From assembly GCF_900187265.1 (NCBI RefSeq), contig NZ_LT906450.1, positions 3,587,444 to 3,651,443 on the forward strand: 64,000 nt of DNA, read 5' to 3'. The DNA is from Rhodococcus rhodochrous (GTDB lineage: Bacteria > Actinomycetota > Actinomycetes > Mycobacteriales > Mycobacteriaceae). The notes under the pieces are model-generated. The model was given only the letters and a program-made list of their open reading frames with translations. It ran no database searches and was not told the origin of the DNA. The first letter of the stretch is position 1. The number at the start of each line of letters is the position of its first letter. A program made the translations under genes and the position numbers. Below are positions 1-10,234 of this stretch, in pieces.

Positions 1-478
1 GCAGCCGGTCGATTCGCCACTCGCCGTCGGTGCGGACGAGGGAGAACCGTGCCTCGAACTCCCCGTCGGCGGGACGGTAGATGCCGCCCTCCTCGAGATG
101 GCCGACGGTGCTCGCCCGAACCACGTAGGTGGCGCTGTCGCCGTCGCGTTCCTCGACGAGGACGTCGACCTTGTCGACGATCGTCGCGCTCGCCGCGTCG
201 TCCCATGACTCGGACATCGCAGGTGTGAGGAACTGCCGGGCCGCGCGGTGACGGTTGATCGGATCCGTGCTCGCCTGCAGGAAGTCGCGCAGGAGCAGGT
301 CGGGTTCGCGACCGGGCACGGGCGCGGCGACCTCGGTGGTCGTGGGGCCACGTTCGAGGGTTCCGATGGCCTGCGGTGACGAGGAATCGGGCAGCGTGGC
401 GCATCCCGACAGCACGAGCCCGGCCACGGTCAGGAGTACGACGAGCACGCCCGCTGCACGCGGAGTCGAGCGGCTCAT
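1..478 (-). CDS. lpqB: MtrAB-associated lipoprotein LpqB (C-terminus beyond window)
   Basis: This is the N-terminal part of LpqB, a secreted lipoprotein that in actinobacteria works with the MtrAB system in envelope homeostasis. The ATG at 478 opens a signal peptide with a hydrophobic core (residues 10-24) and the lipobox LSGC, with the lipidated Cys at residue 26. After it comes a lumenal segment typical of the LpqB N-terminal domain; the beta-propeller part lies outside the window. The start overlaps the mtrB stop by 4 bases (ATGA), so it is probably translationally coupled. Identity rests on the lipobox, the sequence and the mtrA-mtrB-lpqB order, which is conserved. The protein is incomplete only because the window ends. 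Confidence 0.9.
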   Translation of the reverse strand, partial: MSRSTPRAAGVLVVLLTVAGLVLSGCATLPDSSSPQAIGTLERGPTTTEVAAPVPGREPDLLLRDFLQASTDPINRHRAARQFLTPAMSESWDDAASATIVDKVDVLVEERDGDSATYVVRASTVGHLEEGGIYRPADGEFEARFSLVRTDGEWRIDRL

Positions 479-2196
479 GTATTGGCTCCTTCGGACGGTG
501 TGCTCGCAGGGTCGGTCGGGATCTCTCCGGTCGACGGCTGCTCCGGGGTGTCGTCACCCGGTGGAGGCTTGCCCTGCACGGCCTTCGCGGCGCTGGGCAC
601 GAGAGGCAGCGGGCTGCGACCCACCTTACGTCCGCGTTCGCGCGGGAGGGTGAGCCGGAAGCTGGCGCCTCGTCCCGGTTCGCCCCACGCTTCGAGCTTG
701 CCGTTGTGCAGGTTGGCGTCCTCGACGCTGATGGCGAGACCGAGGCCGGCGCCACCGGAGCGCCGGACCCGTGACGGATCGGACCGCCAGAACCGGTTGA
801 AGACGAGCTTCTCCTCCCCCGGTCGCAGGCCCACTCCCTGGTCGCGCACGACGAAGGCCGCGGCCGCGTCGTCGGCGCGCAGCCGCAGGAGGATGGGTTT
901 GCCCTCGCCGTGATCGATCGCGTTGGCGAGCAGATTGCGCAGGATGCGCTCGACGCGGCGGGGATCGACGTCGGCCTCGACGGGCTCGTCCGGTAGGTCG
1001 ACGATGAGCTCGGTGGCGGTCTCGCGGGCGAGGTGCCGCACGGTCGAGACGGCGGCACGCGCGCACATCCGCACATCGAGTCGCTCGGAGGCGAGTTCGG
1101 CGACACCCGCGTCGTGCCGGCTGATCTCGAGCAGGTCGTTGAGGAGGCTCTCGAAACGGTCGAGTTCGGCGACCAGCAGTTCGGAGGACCGCTTGAGGAC
1201 GGGGTCGAGGTCGTCGCTGCCGTCGTGGATGAGATCGGCGGCCATGCGCACCGTCGTGAGCGGGGTGCGCAGTTCGTGGCTCACGTCGGAGGTGAACCGT
1301 TTCTGCAGGTTGCCGTACTCCTCGAGCTGGGTGATCTGCCGCGACAGGCTCTCGGCCATCTCGTTGAACGACATCGCCAGGCGCGCCATGTCGTCCTCGC
1401 CGCGGACCGGCATGCGTTCCTTGAGCCGCCCGTCGGCGAAGCGCACCGCGATCCGGGAGGCCGATCGGATGGGCAGCACGACCTGCCGCGCGACGATCAT
1501 CGAGATCGCGGTCAGCAGCACGAGCAGGACCACCGCGCCGACGAGCAGGGTGCCGCGGACGAGGGCGAGGGTGCGTTCCTCCCCGCCGAGCGGGAAGACG
1601 AGATACAGCTCGAGCGTCGAGATGTCGGAGTCGGTGGGGCTGCCCATGATCAGGGCCGGCCCGGTGTAGCCGTCGGGATCGGCGACCGTCGCGAACTGGT
1701 ACGCGATCTGCCCGTTCTGGACGAAGGCGCGCAGGTTCTGCGGGATCTGGTCGGCGGGCCCACTCGAGGTGGGGGCCCGCGGCCCGTCGCCGGGGACGAT
1801 CAGGACGGGGTCGAAGGTTCCGGCGACGCCGGTGTCCTGTCCCCCGTCGCTGCCACGGCTGGTGAGGATCGCCGCGGCACCGTCGAGGCGGACGGCGAGC
1901 GAACCGGAGTCGTCGGCGCCCGCGAGTTGCCCCTCGACGAGTGCACGCGAGCGATCCATCTCCTCGGTCGCCGCGTCGATCTTCACTTCGAGCAGTCGGT
2001 CGGTGATCTGGCTCGTGAGTACCACTCCGAGCACGAACATGACGATCAGCGACAGTGTGAGGGTCGAGGTCACGACCCGCAGCTGCAACGATCGTCGCCA
2101 GGTGTGCGCGAGTCGGCTGCTCATCGACCGCGACCACCTCACCAGCGGCAGCGTCCTACGCGTGATACGCCGCCGTAGCCGGTAGGTTCGGATCAC
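475..2196 (-). CDS. mtrB: Sensor histidine kinase MtrB
   Basis: Membrane sensor kinase of the essential MtrAB two-component system, which controls cell-wall hydrolases, osmotic response and division in mycolata. The 573-residue protein has TM1 at about 41-64, an extracytoplasmic domain, TM2 at about 212-236, a HAMP linker, a HisKA H-box SHELRTPLT with phospho-acceptor His at about 307, and a HATPase domain with N, G1 (DQGVGL) and G2 (GGAGLGLAI) boxes. The GTG start at 2196 overlaps the mtrA stop as GTGA. The basic, proline-rich tail after the kinase domain (about 520-573) is low complexity. Partner is MtrA upstream, and LpqB follows. Confidence 0.95.
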   Translation of the reverse strand: MIRTYRLRRRITRRTLPLVRWSRSMSSRLAHTWRRSLQLRVVTSTLTLSLIVMFVLGVVLTSQITDRLLEVKIDAATEEMDRSRALVEGQLAGADDSGSLAVRLDGAAAILTSRGSDGGQDTGVAGTFDPVLIVPGDGPRAPTSSGPADQIPQNLRAFVQNGQIAYQFATVADPDGYTGPALIMGSPTDSDISTLELYLVFPLGGEERTLALVRGTLLVGAVVLLVLLTAISMIVARQVVLPIRSASRIAVRFADGRLKERMPVRGEDDMARLAMSFNEMAESLSRQITQLEEYGNLQKRFTSDVSHELRTPLTTVRMAADLIHDGSDDLDPVLKRSSELLVAELDRFESLLNDLLEISRHDAGVAELASERLDVRMCARAAVSTVRHLARETATELIVDLPDEPVEADVDPRRVERILRNLLANAIDHGEGKPILLRLRADDAAAAFVVRDQGVGLRPGEEKLVFNRFWRSDPSRVRRSGGAGLGLAISVEDANLHNGKLEAWGEPGRGASFRLTLPRERGRKVGRSPLPLVPSAAKAVQGKPPPGDDTPEQPSTGEIPTDPASTPSEGANT

Positions 2197-2870
2197 GGCG
2201 GTCCGGCCTTGTAGCCGACCCCCCGCACCGTGAGCACCGCCTCGGGATTCTCGGGATCCTTCTCGACCTTCGCGCGCAGACGCTGGACGTGGACGTTCAC
2301 GAGCCGGGTGTCGGCGGCGTGCCGGTAACCCCAGACCTGTTCGAGCAGGACCTCACGGGTGAACACCTGACGCGGCTTGCGCGCGAGCGCCACGAGCAGG
2401 TCGAACTCGAGGGGCGTCAGCGAGATCGCCTCGTCGCCGCGGGTGACCTTGTGGGCAGGGACGTCGATGGTGATGTCCCCGATCGTCAGGACCTCGGCCG
2501 GTTCCTGCTCGGTGCGACGCAGCCGGGCCCGCACACGTGCGACGAGCTCCTTCGGCTTGAACGGCTTGACGATGTAGTCGTCGGCGCCCGATTCGAGGCC
2601 GAGCACGACGTCGACGGTGTCGGACTTGGCGGTGAGCATCACGATCGGCACACCGGAGTCCGCACGGAGCACACGACAGACGTCGATGCCGTTCATGCCG
2701 GGAAGCATGAGATCGAGCAGAACGAGGTCGGGCCGGATCTCACGCACGGCGCCCAGCGCCTGAGTGCCGTCCCCCACCACGAACGGTTCGAATCCCTCGC
2801 CGCGCAGCACGATCGTGAGCATCTCGGCCAGCGCGGTGTCGTCGTCGACTACCAGAATCCTCGGCTTCAT
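2193..2870 (-). CDS. mtrA: Response regulator MtrA
   Basis: OmpR/PhoB-class DNA-binding response regulator, partner of MtrB. The 225-residue protein has a receiver domain with the acidic pocket DDD at 9-11, the phospho-acceptor Asp at 53 (LLDLMLPG) and the switch Lys in KPFKPKEL, followed by a winged-helix Trans_reg_C domain with the recognition region around [14 protein letters not shown]. In relatives MtrA binds promoters of resuscitation and cell-wall hydrolase genes and the replication origin; this is family knowledge. Only 5 bases separate it from tmk upstream, so tmk-mtrA-mtrB-lpqB probably form one transcript. Confidence 0.97.
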   Translation of the reverse strand: MKPRILVVDDDTALAEMLTIVLRGEGFEPFVVGDGTQALGAVREIRPDLVLLDLMLPGMNGIDVCRVLRADSGVPIVMLTAKSDTVDVVLGLESGADDYIVKPFKPKELVARVRARLRRTEQEPAEVLTIGDITIDVPAHKVTRGDEAISLTPLEFDLLVALARKPRQVFTREVLLEQVWGYRHAADTRLVNVHVQRLRAKVEKDPENPEAVLTVRGVGYKAGPP

Positions 2871-2875
2871 AGCCT

Positions 2876-3541
2876 CTATCGTGTCACCCCTTCACCGTCG
2901 TGAAGCAGATTTGAGATGTCGACGGCGAGTTGTCGCGGGGAGGTCTGCGGGCCTGCGACCTCCCACGGAGACATCCACTGCTGCTGTGCGAGCTCGTCGT
3001 AGACCTCACCGGTGCGGTGCTGCAGACCGGTATCGCGCTCGTAGGCGTCGCGATCGCGGTCGGCCTCGGTCGCGGCGCGGTTACGGGCACGCTCCGCGGC
3101 GAGGGCTACCGGAACGCGGAGCAGCACCTGCAGATCGGGCACCGGGAGCCCGAACCGTTCGAACTCGAGATGGCGGATCCATTCGACCGCCGGGCCGGTC
3201 GCGCCCTGGTTGCGGCGCGCCGCGGTGTACGCGGCGTTGGACGCGACATACCGGTCGAGCAGCACGATGTCGTTGTCGGCGAGCAGCTTCCGCAACTCGT
3301 CGGCAGCATCGCGACGGTCGAGTGCCCACAGCAACGCCATCGCCTCGATGCTCGAGGCGGTGTCGCCGTGCTGCCCGCGCAGCGCCTCCGCGCCCAGGTC
3401 GGCGTGGATCGACTGCCCGTACCGCGGGAAGGCCAGCGTCGCGACCTTCCGTCCGGCCTCACGCCAGGTCTCGACGAGGCCGGCGGACAACGTCCGCTTG
3501 CCGGCCCCGTCGAGACCCTCGACGACGATCAGATCGCCCAT
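2876..3541 (-). CDS. tmk: Thymidylate kinase
   Basis: Phosphorylates dTMP to dTDP, an essential step of dTTP synthesis, in the cytoplasm. The 221-residue protein opens with the P-loop GLDGAGKRTL at about 8-17; the Arg after the Lys, where many bacteria have Ser, is typical of actinobacterial Tmk. A DR-type substrate motif (LLDRYVASN) follows in the middle, and an Arg-rich LID region comes later. The start is ATG at 3541. It lies 57 bases after the ahcY stop and immediately before mtrA, a linkage shared with mycobacteria. Confidence 0.93.
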   Translation of the reverse strand: MGDLIVVEGLDGAGKRTLSAGLVETWREAGRKVATLAFPRYGQSIHADLGAEALRGQHGDTASSIEAMALLWALDRRDAADELRKLLADNDIVLLDRYVASNAAYTAARRNQGATGPAVEWIRHLEFERFGLPVPDLQVLLRVPVALAAERARNRAATEADRDRDAYERDTGLQHRTGEVYDELAQQQWMSPWEVAGPQTSPRQLAVDISNLLHDGEGVTR

Positions 3542-3598
3542 GCGCCCTGTGATCCCAAATCACTCATGCGCTTCGTGTTTCCCGTCGAGTTGCCGGGA

Positions 3599-5068
<1,470 letters not shown>

Positions 5069-5195
5069 GTGCAGATGCCTCTTCCTGTCGGCAGACGATG
5101 TTGGTTCCAGGCTATACAACCTGCGCAAGAAGGAGCCCGGCAGATCGACTCCCGACGGGATCCACCCGACTTCCCGGACGGCCTGTGGGCGCCCG

Positions 5196-5265
5196 CCGCG
5201 TACAGCGGACCCGTTCCGGAACCCGCGTACAGCGACCATGTGCGTCAGCCGCGTACGGCGGCCCG
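5196..5265. repeat. Triple imperfect repeat around GCYGTACGCGG before ahcY
   Basis: Three copies read on the minus strand as variants of GCYGTACGCGG, at 5249-5265, 5222-5237 and 5196-5212, spaced about 26 bases. The CCGC..GCGG ends make each copy a small dyad. A perfect 10-base palindrome GTTCCGGAAC (5213-5222) lies between two copies. The first copy falls in the 3' end of the tetR gene. Role unknown; a regulator-binding array or structured leader for ahcY is an inference. Confidence 0.45.
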
Positions 5266-5850
5266 TTCGACGAACGGCACGAGCAGATCGGCGAGGTCGG
5301 CGGCGACATCGCGCCCCGAGGAAGGCGGCATCGAGACGAAGCTCAGCGCGACCCGCACGACGGCCCGCGCGAGGATCCCGGCATCGGACTCGGACGCCGC
5401 GATCCAGCTGTGGTGGAAGGTCTCCGTGAGGCGACCCGCGCCCCGCTCGAGAATGGGGGCGGCATCGGTGGTGATCAGGCGCAACAGGTCGGGCTTGGCC
5501 TCCCCGCTCAGCAGGGACTGCACCAGGGGGTCGGCGGCGGACGCCTCGAAGAAGAACGTGAAACCATCCATGAGCGCGGCCCGCGCGTCGCCGACGTGGG
5601 CGTACACCGAATCGGCCACGGCGTCGACGAACTCGTCGACCAGACGCAGCGCATATCCCTGGGCGAGCCCCTGCCGGGAGGAGAACTCCTTGTAGAGGGT
5701 CTGCCGGCTGATGCCGGCGGCCCGGGCGACATCACTCATGGTGACCGCCGACCAGTCACGTTCGAGCAGCAGCTCGCGCATCGCGTCGAGGATCGTCGAG
5801 CGCAGCAGCACCCGACTGGCCTCGTGGAAGGGAACCCGCGCGTTCGACAT
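5245..5850 (-). CDS. TetR-family regulator of the alkane operon (AlkU type)
   Basis: A 201-residue TetR-like repressor with an N-terminal helix-turn-helix (residues about 20-60, [22 protein letters not shown]) and a ligand-binding C-terminal half. ATG at 5850 is chosen; a TTG 12 codons upstream is also open. It follows rubB by 69 bases in the same direction, the position held by the alkU-type regulator in rhodococcal and mycobacterial alkB operons, so autoregulation of the alkane genes is likely. The ligand (alkane, alkanol or fatty acyl compound) cannot be read from sequence. Its last codons contain one copy of the ahcY-side repeat. Confidence 0.85.
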   Translation of the reverse strand: MSNARVPFHEASRVLLRSTILDAMRELLLERDWSAVTMSDVARAAGISRQTLYKEFSSRQGLAQGYALRLVDEFVDAVADSVYAHVGDARAALMDGFTFFFEASAADPLVQSLLSGEAKPDLLRLITTDAAPILERGAGRLTETFHHSWIAASESDAGILARAVVRVALSFVSMPPSSGRDVAADLADLLVPFVERAAVRG

Positions 5851-5919
5851 GGTGGGAACGCTCTCACGCACGGATGTGCTCGTCAAAGCAACACGGGCAG
5901 TGATCCACCGGGGAGCGGT

Positions 5920-6105
5920 TCACCGGCGGACGATCTCGACCATCTCGAAGTCGGCCTTGGCGGCACCGCAGTCCGGGCAGGACCAGTCGTCGGGGATGTC
6001 CTCCCATCGGGTGCCGGGTTCGATGCCCTCGTCGGGCCATCCTTCGGCCTCGTCGTACTCGAATCCGCACACGAGACAACGGAACAAACGGTAGTCGGTG
6101 CTCAC
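5920..6105 (-). CDS. rubB: Rubredoxin, AlkG2 type
   Basis: Small iron protein (61 residues) that carries electrons from rubredoxin reductase to AlkB. Two CxxC knuckles, CLVCG near the N-terminus and CPDCG near the C-terminus, bind one Fe. The pattern [14 protein letters not shown] with [12 protein letters not shown] matches the AlkG2 class, which in published complementation work supports alkane hydroxylation. A GTG start at 6105 overlaps the rubA stop as GTGA, implying coupling. A longer in-frame reading upstream belongs to the rubA region and is rejected. Confidence 0.93.
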   Translation of the reverse strand: MSTDYRLFRCLVCGFEYDEAEGWPDEGIEPGTRWEDIPDDWSCPDCGAAKADFEMVEIVRR

Positions 6106-6269
6106 GGGGTGTACTCCTCGAAATCGGTCTTCTCCCGGACTCCGCAGTCGGGGCACGGCCAATCGTCGGGTACGTCGGACCACGGGGTGCCGGCCGGGAA
6201 GCCCTCCCGGGGAACACCGGCGGTCTCGTCGTACACGAACTCGCAGACGGGACAGCGGTAGGACGCCAT
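6102..6269 (-). CDS. rubA: Rubredoxin, AlkG1 type
   Basis: A 55-residue rubredoxin with knuckles CPVCE and CPDCG and the core [19 protein letters not shown]. The first knuckle ends in Glu rather than Gly, which places it in the AlkG1 class; published work found that this class does not substitute for the AlkG2 type in electron transfer to AlkB, so its job is unclear. ATG at 6269 lies 2 bases past the alkB stop. It is co-transcribed with alkB and rubB. Confidence 0.92.
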   Translation of the reverse strand: MASYRCPVCEFVYDETAGVPREGFPAGTPWSDVPDDWPCPDCGVREKTDFEEYTP

Positions 6270-6271
6270 GA

Positions 6272-7516
6272 TCACTTCCCTTCCGCGGCAGCGGGATCCG
6301 ATGCTCCGTAGCGGGCCAGGATCTTCTCGCGCCGACGCGGTTCGATGTTGACGCGGGTGATGTCGCCGTCGTAGTGGTCGAGCACGCGGTGGTCCATGAC
6401 CTTGCGCCACAGCGGCGGGATGTAGGCGAGGGTGATCATCGTCGCGTAACCCGCGGGCAGCTGCGGCGAGACCTCCATGCTGCGCAGGGTCTGGTAGCGC
6501 CGCGTGGGATTGGCGTGATGGTCGCTGTGCCGCTGCAGGTGGTACAGGAAGATGTTCGTCACGAGATGGTCGCTGTTCCAGCTGTGTGCGGGCGAGCAGC
6601 GCTCGTAGCGTCCCTTCGCGGTCTTCTGCCGCAGCAGACCGTAGTGCTCGAGGTAGTTCACGACCTCGAGCAACGAGAACCCGAAGATTGCCTGGATCAC
6701 GAGATACGGCGCGATCGACAGGCCGAAGACGCCGAGGAGCACCGCGTACAGCACGACGGAGATCGCCCACGCGTTGAGGACGTCGTTGTGCACGCTCCAC
6801 ACCGGCTTGCCGAGGCGCTCGAGACGGGCCCGTTCGAGGCGCCACGCCGACCTCAGGCTGCCGACGACAGTACGGGGCAGGAAGCGCCAGAAGCTCTCCC
6901 CGAACCGGGCCGAGGCCGGGTCCTCCGGGGTGGCGACCCGCACGTGGTGACCGCGATTGTGCTCGATGTAGAAGTGTCCGTAGAACGACGGGGCGAGCGC
7001 CCACTTCGACAGTCGCCGTTCGAATTCGACCTTCTTGTGGCCGAGTTCGTGCGCCGTGTTGATGCCGATGCCCGCGACCACGCCGACCGAGACCGCGAGA
7101 CCGATCTTCGACATCACACCGAGTCCGCCGTCGATGCCGAGCCAGGACAGATCCTCGGCCGACCAGAGGTAGCAAGCGAAGACCAGCGACGCGAACTGGA
7201 ACGGCAGGTAGAGGTAGGTGCAGTAGCGGTAGAAACGGTCGTTCTCGAGTTGCTCGAACAACTCCTCGGGCGGGTTCTCGCCGTCGGGTCCGACGAACAG
7301 GTCGAGCAGTGGGACGAGGACGTAGATCAGCAGGGGGCCGATCCACCACAGGACCGGGGTGACGCTCTGCAGACCGAGCTCGTTCCCGCCCCACACCAGG
7401 GCCGTGGCGACGAACAGTGCCGTCGGGGGCACCAGCCCCAGAAGCCACAGATGGCGCTTCCGGTCGCGCCACTGGAGATCGGGTCGATCCACCGAATCCG
7501 CGGATGCCGTACTCAT
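6272..7516 (-). CDS. alkB: Alkane 1-monooxygenase AlkB
   Basis: Integral-membrane di-iron hydroxylase that oxidises medium-chain n-alkanes to 1-alkanols with O2 and rubredoxin-delivered electrons. The 414-residue protein has the four family His motifs: HELGHKK (156), EHNRGHH (185), NYLEHYG (287) and LQRHSDHHA (327), and six predicted membrane helices. ATG at 7516 is chosen for GAGGAG eight bases upstream; an ATG five codons earlier overlaps that site. It heads the alkB-rubA-rubB-tetR operon. A near-perfect inverted repeat lies in its leader (7590-7618). Rubredoxin reductase is not in the window. Confidence 0.96.
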   Translation of the reverse strand: MSTASADSVDRPDLQWRDRKRHLWLLGLVPPTALFVATALVWGGNELGLQSVTPVLWWIGPLLIYVLVPLLDLFVGPDGENPPEELFEQLENDRFYRYCTYLYLPFQFASLVFACYLWSAEDLSWLGIDGGLGVMSKIGLAVSVGVVAGIGINTAHELGHKKVEFERRLSKWALAPSFYGHFYIEHNRGHHVRVATPEDPASARFGESFWRFLPRTVVGSLRSAWRLERARLERLGKPVWSVHNDVLNAWAISVVLYAVLLGVFGLSIAPYLVIQAIFGFSLLEVVNYLEHYGLLRQKTAKGRYERCSPAHSWNSDHLVTNIFLYHLQRHSDHHANPTRRYQTLRSMEVSPQLPAGYATMITLAYIPPLWRKVMDHRVLDHYDGDITRVNIEPRRREKILARYGASDPAAAEGK

Positions 7517-7589
7517 GTCGGGTCTCCTCATCACCGTCGATGGCGCCGATGCGCCACCACTCGGTGACGCACACCACTCATACCTTGAC

Positions 7590-7618
7590 TCTAGGCCGCT
7601 ATCCGTCCGAGGTCTAGA
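7590..7618. promoter_or_regulatory. Inverted repeat in the alkB promoter region
   Basis: Arms TCTAGGCC (7590-7597) and GGTCTAGA (7611-7618) are complementary except at one position, with a 13-base spacer. The site is 74-102 bases before the alkB start, in a low-GC patch. A candidate operator for the operon's own TetR repressor; this is inference from position and symmetry. Confidence 0.45.
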
Positions 7619-7664
7619 CATATGGAGGAATTTGTAAATCTCACGAAGGCGCATCCGGAAACGA

Positions 7665-7694
7665 CGAAGGCGAGCCCGTGCGGGCTCGCCTTCG
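7665..7694 (-). terminator. Hairpin terminator after manA
   Basis: A perfect 14-base-pair stem, CGAAGGCGAGCCCG with its complement, and a 2-base TG centre lie 31 bases after the manA stop. There is no long U-tract. It separates manA from the alkB promoter downstream. Confidence 0.75.
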
Positions 7695-7725
7695 ATTCGA
7701 TTCCGTCCCTACAGGGACCCCTGTT

Positions 7726-9003
7726 TCAGGACTCGTCGGTCACCGATCCCGGTATCTCGCCGAGACGGGCCCGGAAGACCTGCGTGTCCGCGGCAGAACC
7801 GTGGACGGTCGGATTCCGGTCGCACGCGGACAACCACGCCGAGTCGCCGGGCTTCAGCGTCACCGACTCGCCGTCGCACTCGACGCGGACATCGCCCGAG
7901 GTGCACAACAGGATCTGCGGACCGTCGGCACCGACCCCGAGGCTGTCGCCCGCGCCGAGGTCGATACGCGACAGCGCGAATTCCGGTGCCGGGGTCCGGT
8001 ACCGGCGTTCGATCGGTCCCTGTCCCGGCCCGGTCTCCGCCGGGGTCTCCGGCACGGCTTCGAGAATCGGCACCGAGGCCGCCCCGAAGTCGAGCACCCG
8101 CAGCAGTTCGGGCACGTCCACGTGCTTCGGGGTGAGACCCCCGCGCAGCACGTTGTCGGAGTTCGCCATGATCTCGACACCCATGCCGTGCAGATAGGCG
8201 TGCAGATTTCCCGCGTCGAGGTACAGGCCCTCGCCCGGTTGCAGGGTGATGCGGTTGAGCAGCAGCGAGGCGAGCACTCCGGCGTCGCCGGGATAGAAGT
8301 CCGCCAGCTGCAGGGCCGTACGCACCTCCGGAACGAAATCGCGTTCGCCCTCTCGTCCGGCCGCGAGATAGGTCACGCACCCGTCGAGCACCCGCGGCAG
8401 CAGCGCCGCGAGAGCGGGCGGGGGCAACGTGATCCAGGTGGTGAACAGCGCCCGCAGACCACTCGAATCGGGTTGGCCCGCGAGCAGTCCCACATAGGGG
8501 TCGAGTTCCGGAACGGCCAGCGCCTCGAACAGCTCCACGGTCCGTTTCGGGTCGCGGAAGCCGGCCAGGGCCTCGAACCGGGTCAGCGCCACCACGAGCT
8601 CGGGCTTGTGGCTGGCGTCCTTGTAGTTGCGGACGGGCGAGTCGATCGGGATGCCGAGTGCTTCCTCACGAGCGAAGCCCTCGGCCGCCTGACCGGCGCT
8701 GGGATGCGCCTGCAGCGACAGCGGCTCTTCCGCCGCCAGCAGCTTGAGGAGGAAGGGCAGCCGGGGACCGAACGCCCCCACCGTGCGATCACCGAGGTGT
8801 CGCTGCGGATCGGCCGACAGCACGTCGAGCAGCGAATGCTCGTCACCGTCCGGATCCACCAGCCTGGCGGGATCGGCCGGGTGCGCACCGAGCCACAACT
8901 CGGCCTCGGGATGATGGGAGGGCACATTGCGGCCACGCAGGGTGGCGATCGCGGTCCGCGACCCCCAGGCGTACGAGCGCACCGCACCTTCGAGTCGGTG
9001 CAC
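7726..9003 (-). CDS. manA: Mannose-6-phosphate isomerase, class I
   Basis: Interconverts fructose-6-phosphate and mannose-6-phosphate, the entry to mannan, PIM and lipoarabinomannan precursors. The 425-residue cupin-type enzyme shows LQAHPS and HKPELVVALT metal-site segments, YLDAGNLHAYL and ANSDNVLRGGLTPKH, all typical of type I PMI. The GTG start at 9003 overlaps the stop of the upstream SIS gene by one base (TAGTG). It sits last in a manB-SIS-manA set and ends before a strong hairpin. The order matches the mycobacterial Rv3257c-Rv3255c region from memory. Confidence 0.94.
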   Translation of the reverse strand: MHRLEGAVRSYAWGSRTAIATLRGRNVPSHHPEAELWLGAHPADPARLVDPDGDEHSLLDVLSADPQRHLGDRTVGAFGPRLPFLLKLLAAEEPLSLQAHPSAGQAAEGFAREEALGIPIDSPVRNYKDASHKPELVVALTRFEALAGFRDPKRTVELFEALAVPELDPYVGLLAGQPDSSGLRALFTTWITLPPPALAALLPRVLDGCVTYLAAGREGERDFVPEVRTALQLADFYPGDAGVLASLLLNRITLQPGEGLYLDAGNLHAYLHGMGVEIMANSDNVLRGGLTPKHVDVPELLRVLDFGAASVPILEAVPETPAETGPGQGPIERRYRTPAPEFALSRIDLGAGDSLGVGADGPQILLCTSGDVRVECDGESVTLKPGDSAWLSACDRNPTVHGSAADTQVFRARLGEIPGSVTDES

Positions 9004-10088
9004 TATCTCCCCCCTGCCAATCCGAGATACGCGGCCGCCATCTCTGTGCGGACGGTCAACACTGCCACCTGTTCCAGCACGGTGGGAACCGTACTCGATT
9101 CGAATTCTCCGATCACGGACATCAGTTCCACATCCGGAAGCGCCGCCGTCCTGCGCTGCGCCGCCGAACGGTCGGGGTCCGTGCTGACCACGAACACCCG
9201 TGCCGGCGCGATCGGTGCCGGTCCGTCGAGCTCCTCGTCGTGGAAGAACGGGTCGTAGTTCTCGCCGCTCGCGGTGACGACGTTCGTGAGCCGGTCGCGC
9301 GCGACCAGCACGTCGCTCAGTGCCGCAGCGCCGGCGACCACCCCCGCCTCCTGGAGCAGGGATTCCGAGGCGTGCCGTGCAAGCACCGTCGTCACGGCGG
9401 AATCTCCCGCGAACACCACACGACGCGACTGCATGCGCACCGCGAGGGACTTCGCCGGATTGTGGAAGACCTCGTTCGACGGGTGATTGCGCGCCGCTTC
9501 CTCGTCGGCCGTGTCGGCGACCTCGGCGAGCGGCGGAACACCGGTGATCCGGACGGCGCGCTGCAGCACACCGAGCACCGCGCAGAACACCGCGACGTGC
9601 CGGGCGAGCACATACCGGGTCTGGACCCGGACGCGCGGCGGCAACGACATCGCGCGACCGGCCGAGACCGCCCGCACCGGACCTTCGTCCGGGGCGTCGA
9701 CGACGACCTCCGCACTGCGCCGCAATCCGGCGTCGATGCTGCGCGCCAGCTCGGGATCGCCGGCGTCGTTCCCCGAGACCACCACGACGTCGAGCGCGCC
9801 GACCCAGGGTGGGGTGGCAGGTGCGGAGACCAGCGGTACACCGGCCTGCCCACCGAACATCGCGACGACCAGTTCCGCGGCCGACCGGGCGCGGGCGTCG
9901 GTGCCGACGAAGACGACACTGCGGGGGTGCATGTCGGTGAGCCGGCCGAGCAGACCTTCGTCGACCGCCGCGGCGACCGCGCGGATCTGAGCGCCGCCGA
10001 GGGCCGCGCTCCTGAGGATGCCATCGACATCGGCGGCGAGAACACCGCCCGCATCGTCGAAGTCGAACAGCGGTGAGGGAGCCGTCAC
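9003..10088 (-). CDS. SIS-domain protein between manB and manA
   Basis: A 361-residue cytosolic protein with two sugar-isomerase-like halves: VVFVGTDARARSAAELVVAMFGG in the first and a second half after SNEVFHNPAKSLAVRM. It resembles the phosphoglucose/phosphomannose isomerase-like family (TobH/Rv3256c-like). A catalytic assignment is not secure. The GTG at 10088 is chosen, with AAGGAAGG ten bases upstream; a much longer in-frame opening upstream crosses the gap after manB and lacks support. Its place between manB and manA implies a role with phosphorylated mannose or glucose. Confidence 0.75.
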   Translation of the reverse strand: MTAPSPLFDFDDAGGVLAADVDGILRSAALGGAQIRAVAAAVDEGLLGRLTDMHPRSVVFVGTDARARSAAELVVAMFGGQAGVPLVSAPATPPWVGALDVVVVSGNDAGDPELARSIDAGLRRSAEVVVDAPDEGPVRAVSAGRAMSLPPRVRVQTRYVLARHVAVFCAVLGVLQRAVRITGVPPLAEVADTADEEAARNHPSNEVFHNPAKSLAVRMQSRRVVFAGDSAVTTVLARHASESLLQEAGVVAGAAALSDVLVARDRLTNVVTASGENYDPFFHDEELDGPAPIAPARVFVVSTDPDRSAAQRRTAALPDVELMSVIGEFESSTVPTVLEQVAVLTVRTEMAAAYLGLAGGR

Positions 10089-10234
10089 GACCGCATCACC
10101 TTCCTTCCGCCGCCGCGACCTCGGCGAGCCGGCTGACAGGGCCCGGTCGGCCACCGACCCGAGATCGGTGCTCCGCCGAACCGACACCGGCACACCCTGC
10201 ACCGGCACTTCGATTATTCCCGTTGTCCCTCCGT

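Noticed and set aside
5069-5239. N-terminal extension of AhcY from 5239
   Set aside because: The added 57 residues are not family-like and lie upstream of a good ribosome site at the GTG at 5068.
5069-5244. SAH or other known riboswitch before ahcY
   Set aside because: No recognised consensus was found; only the short repeats were seen.
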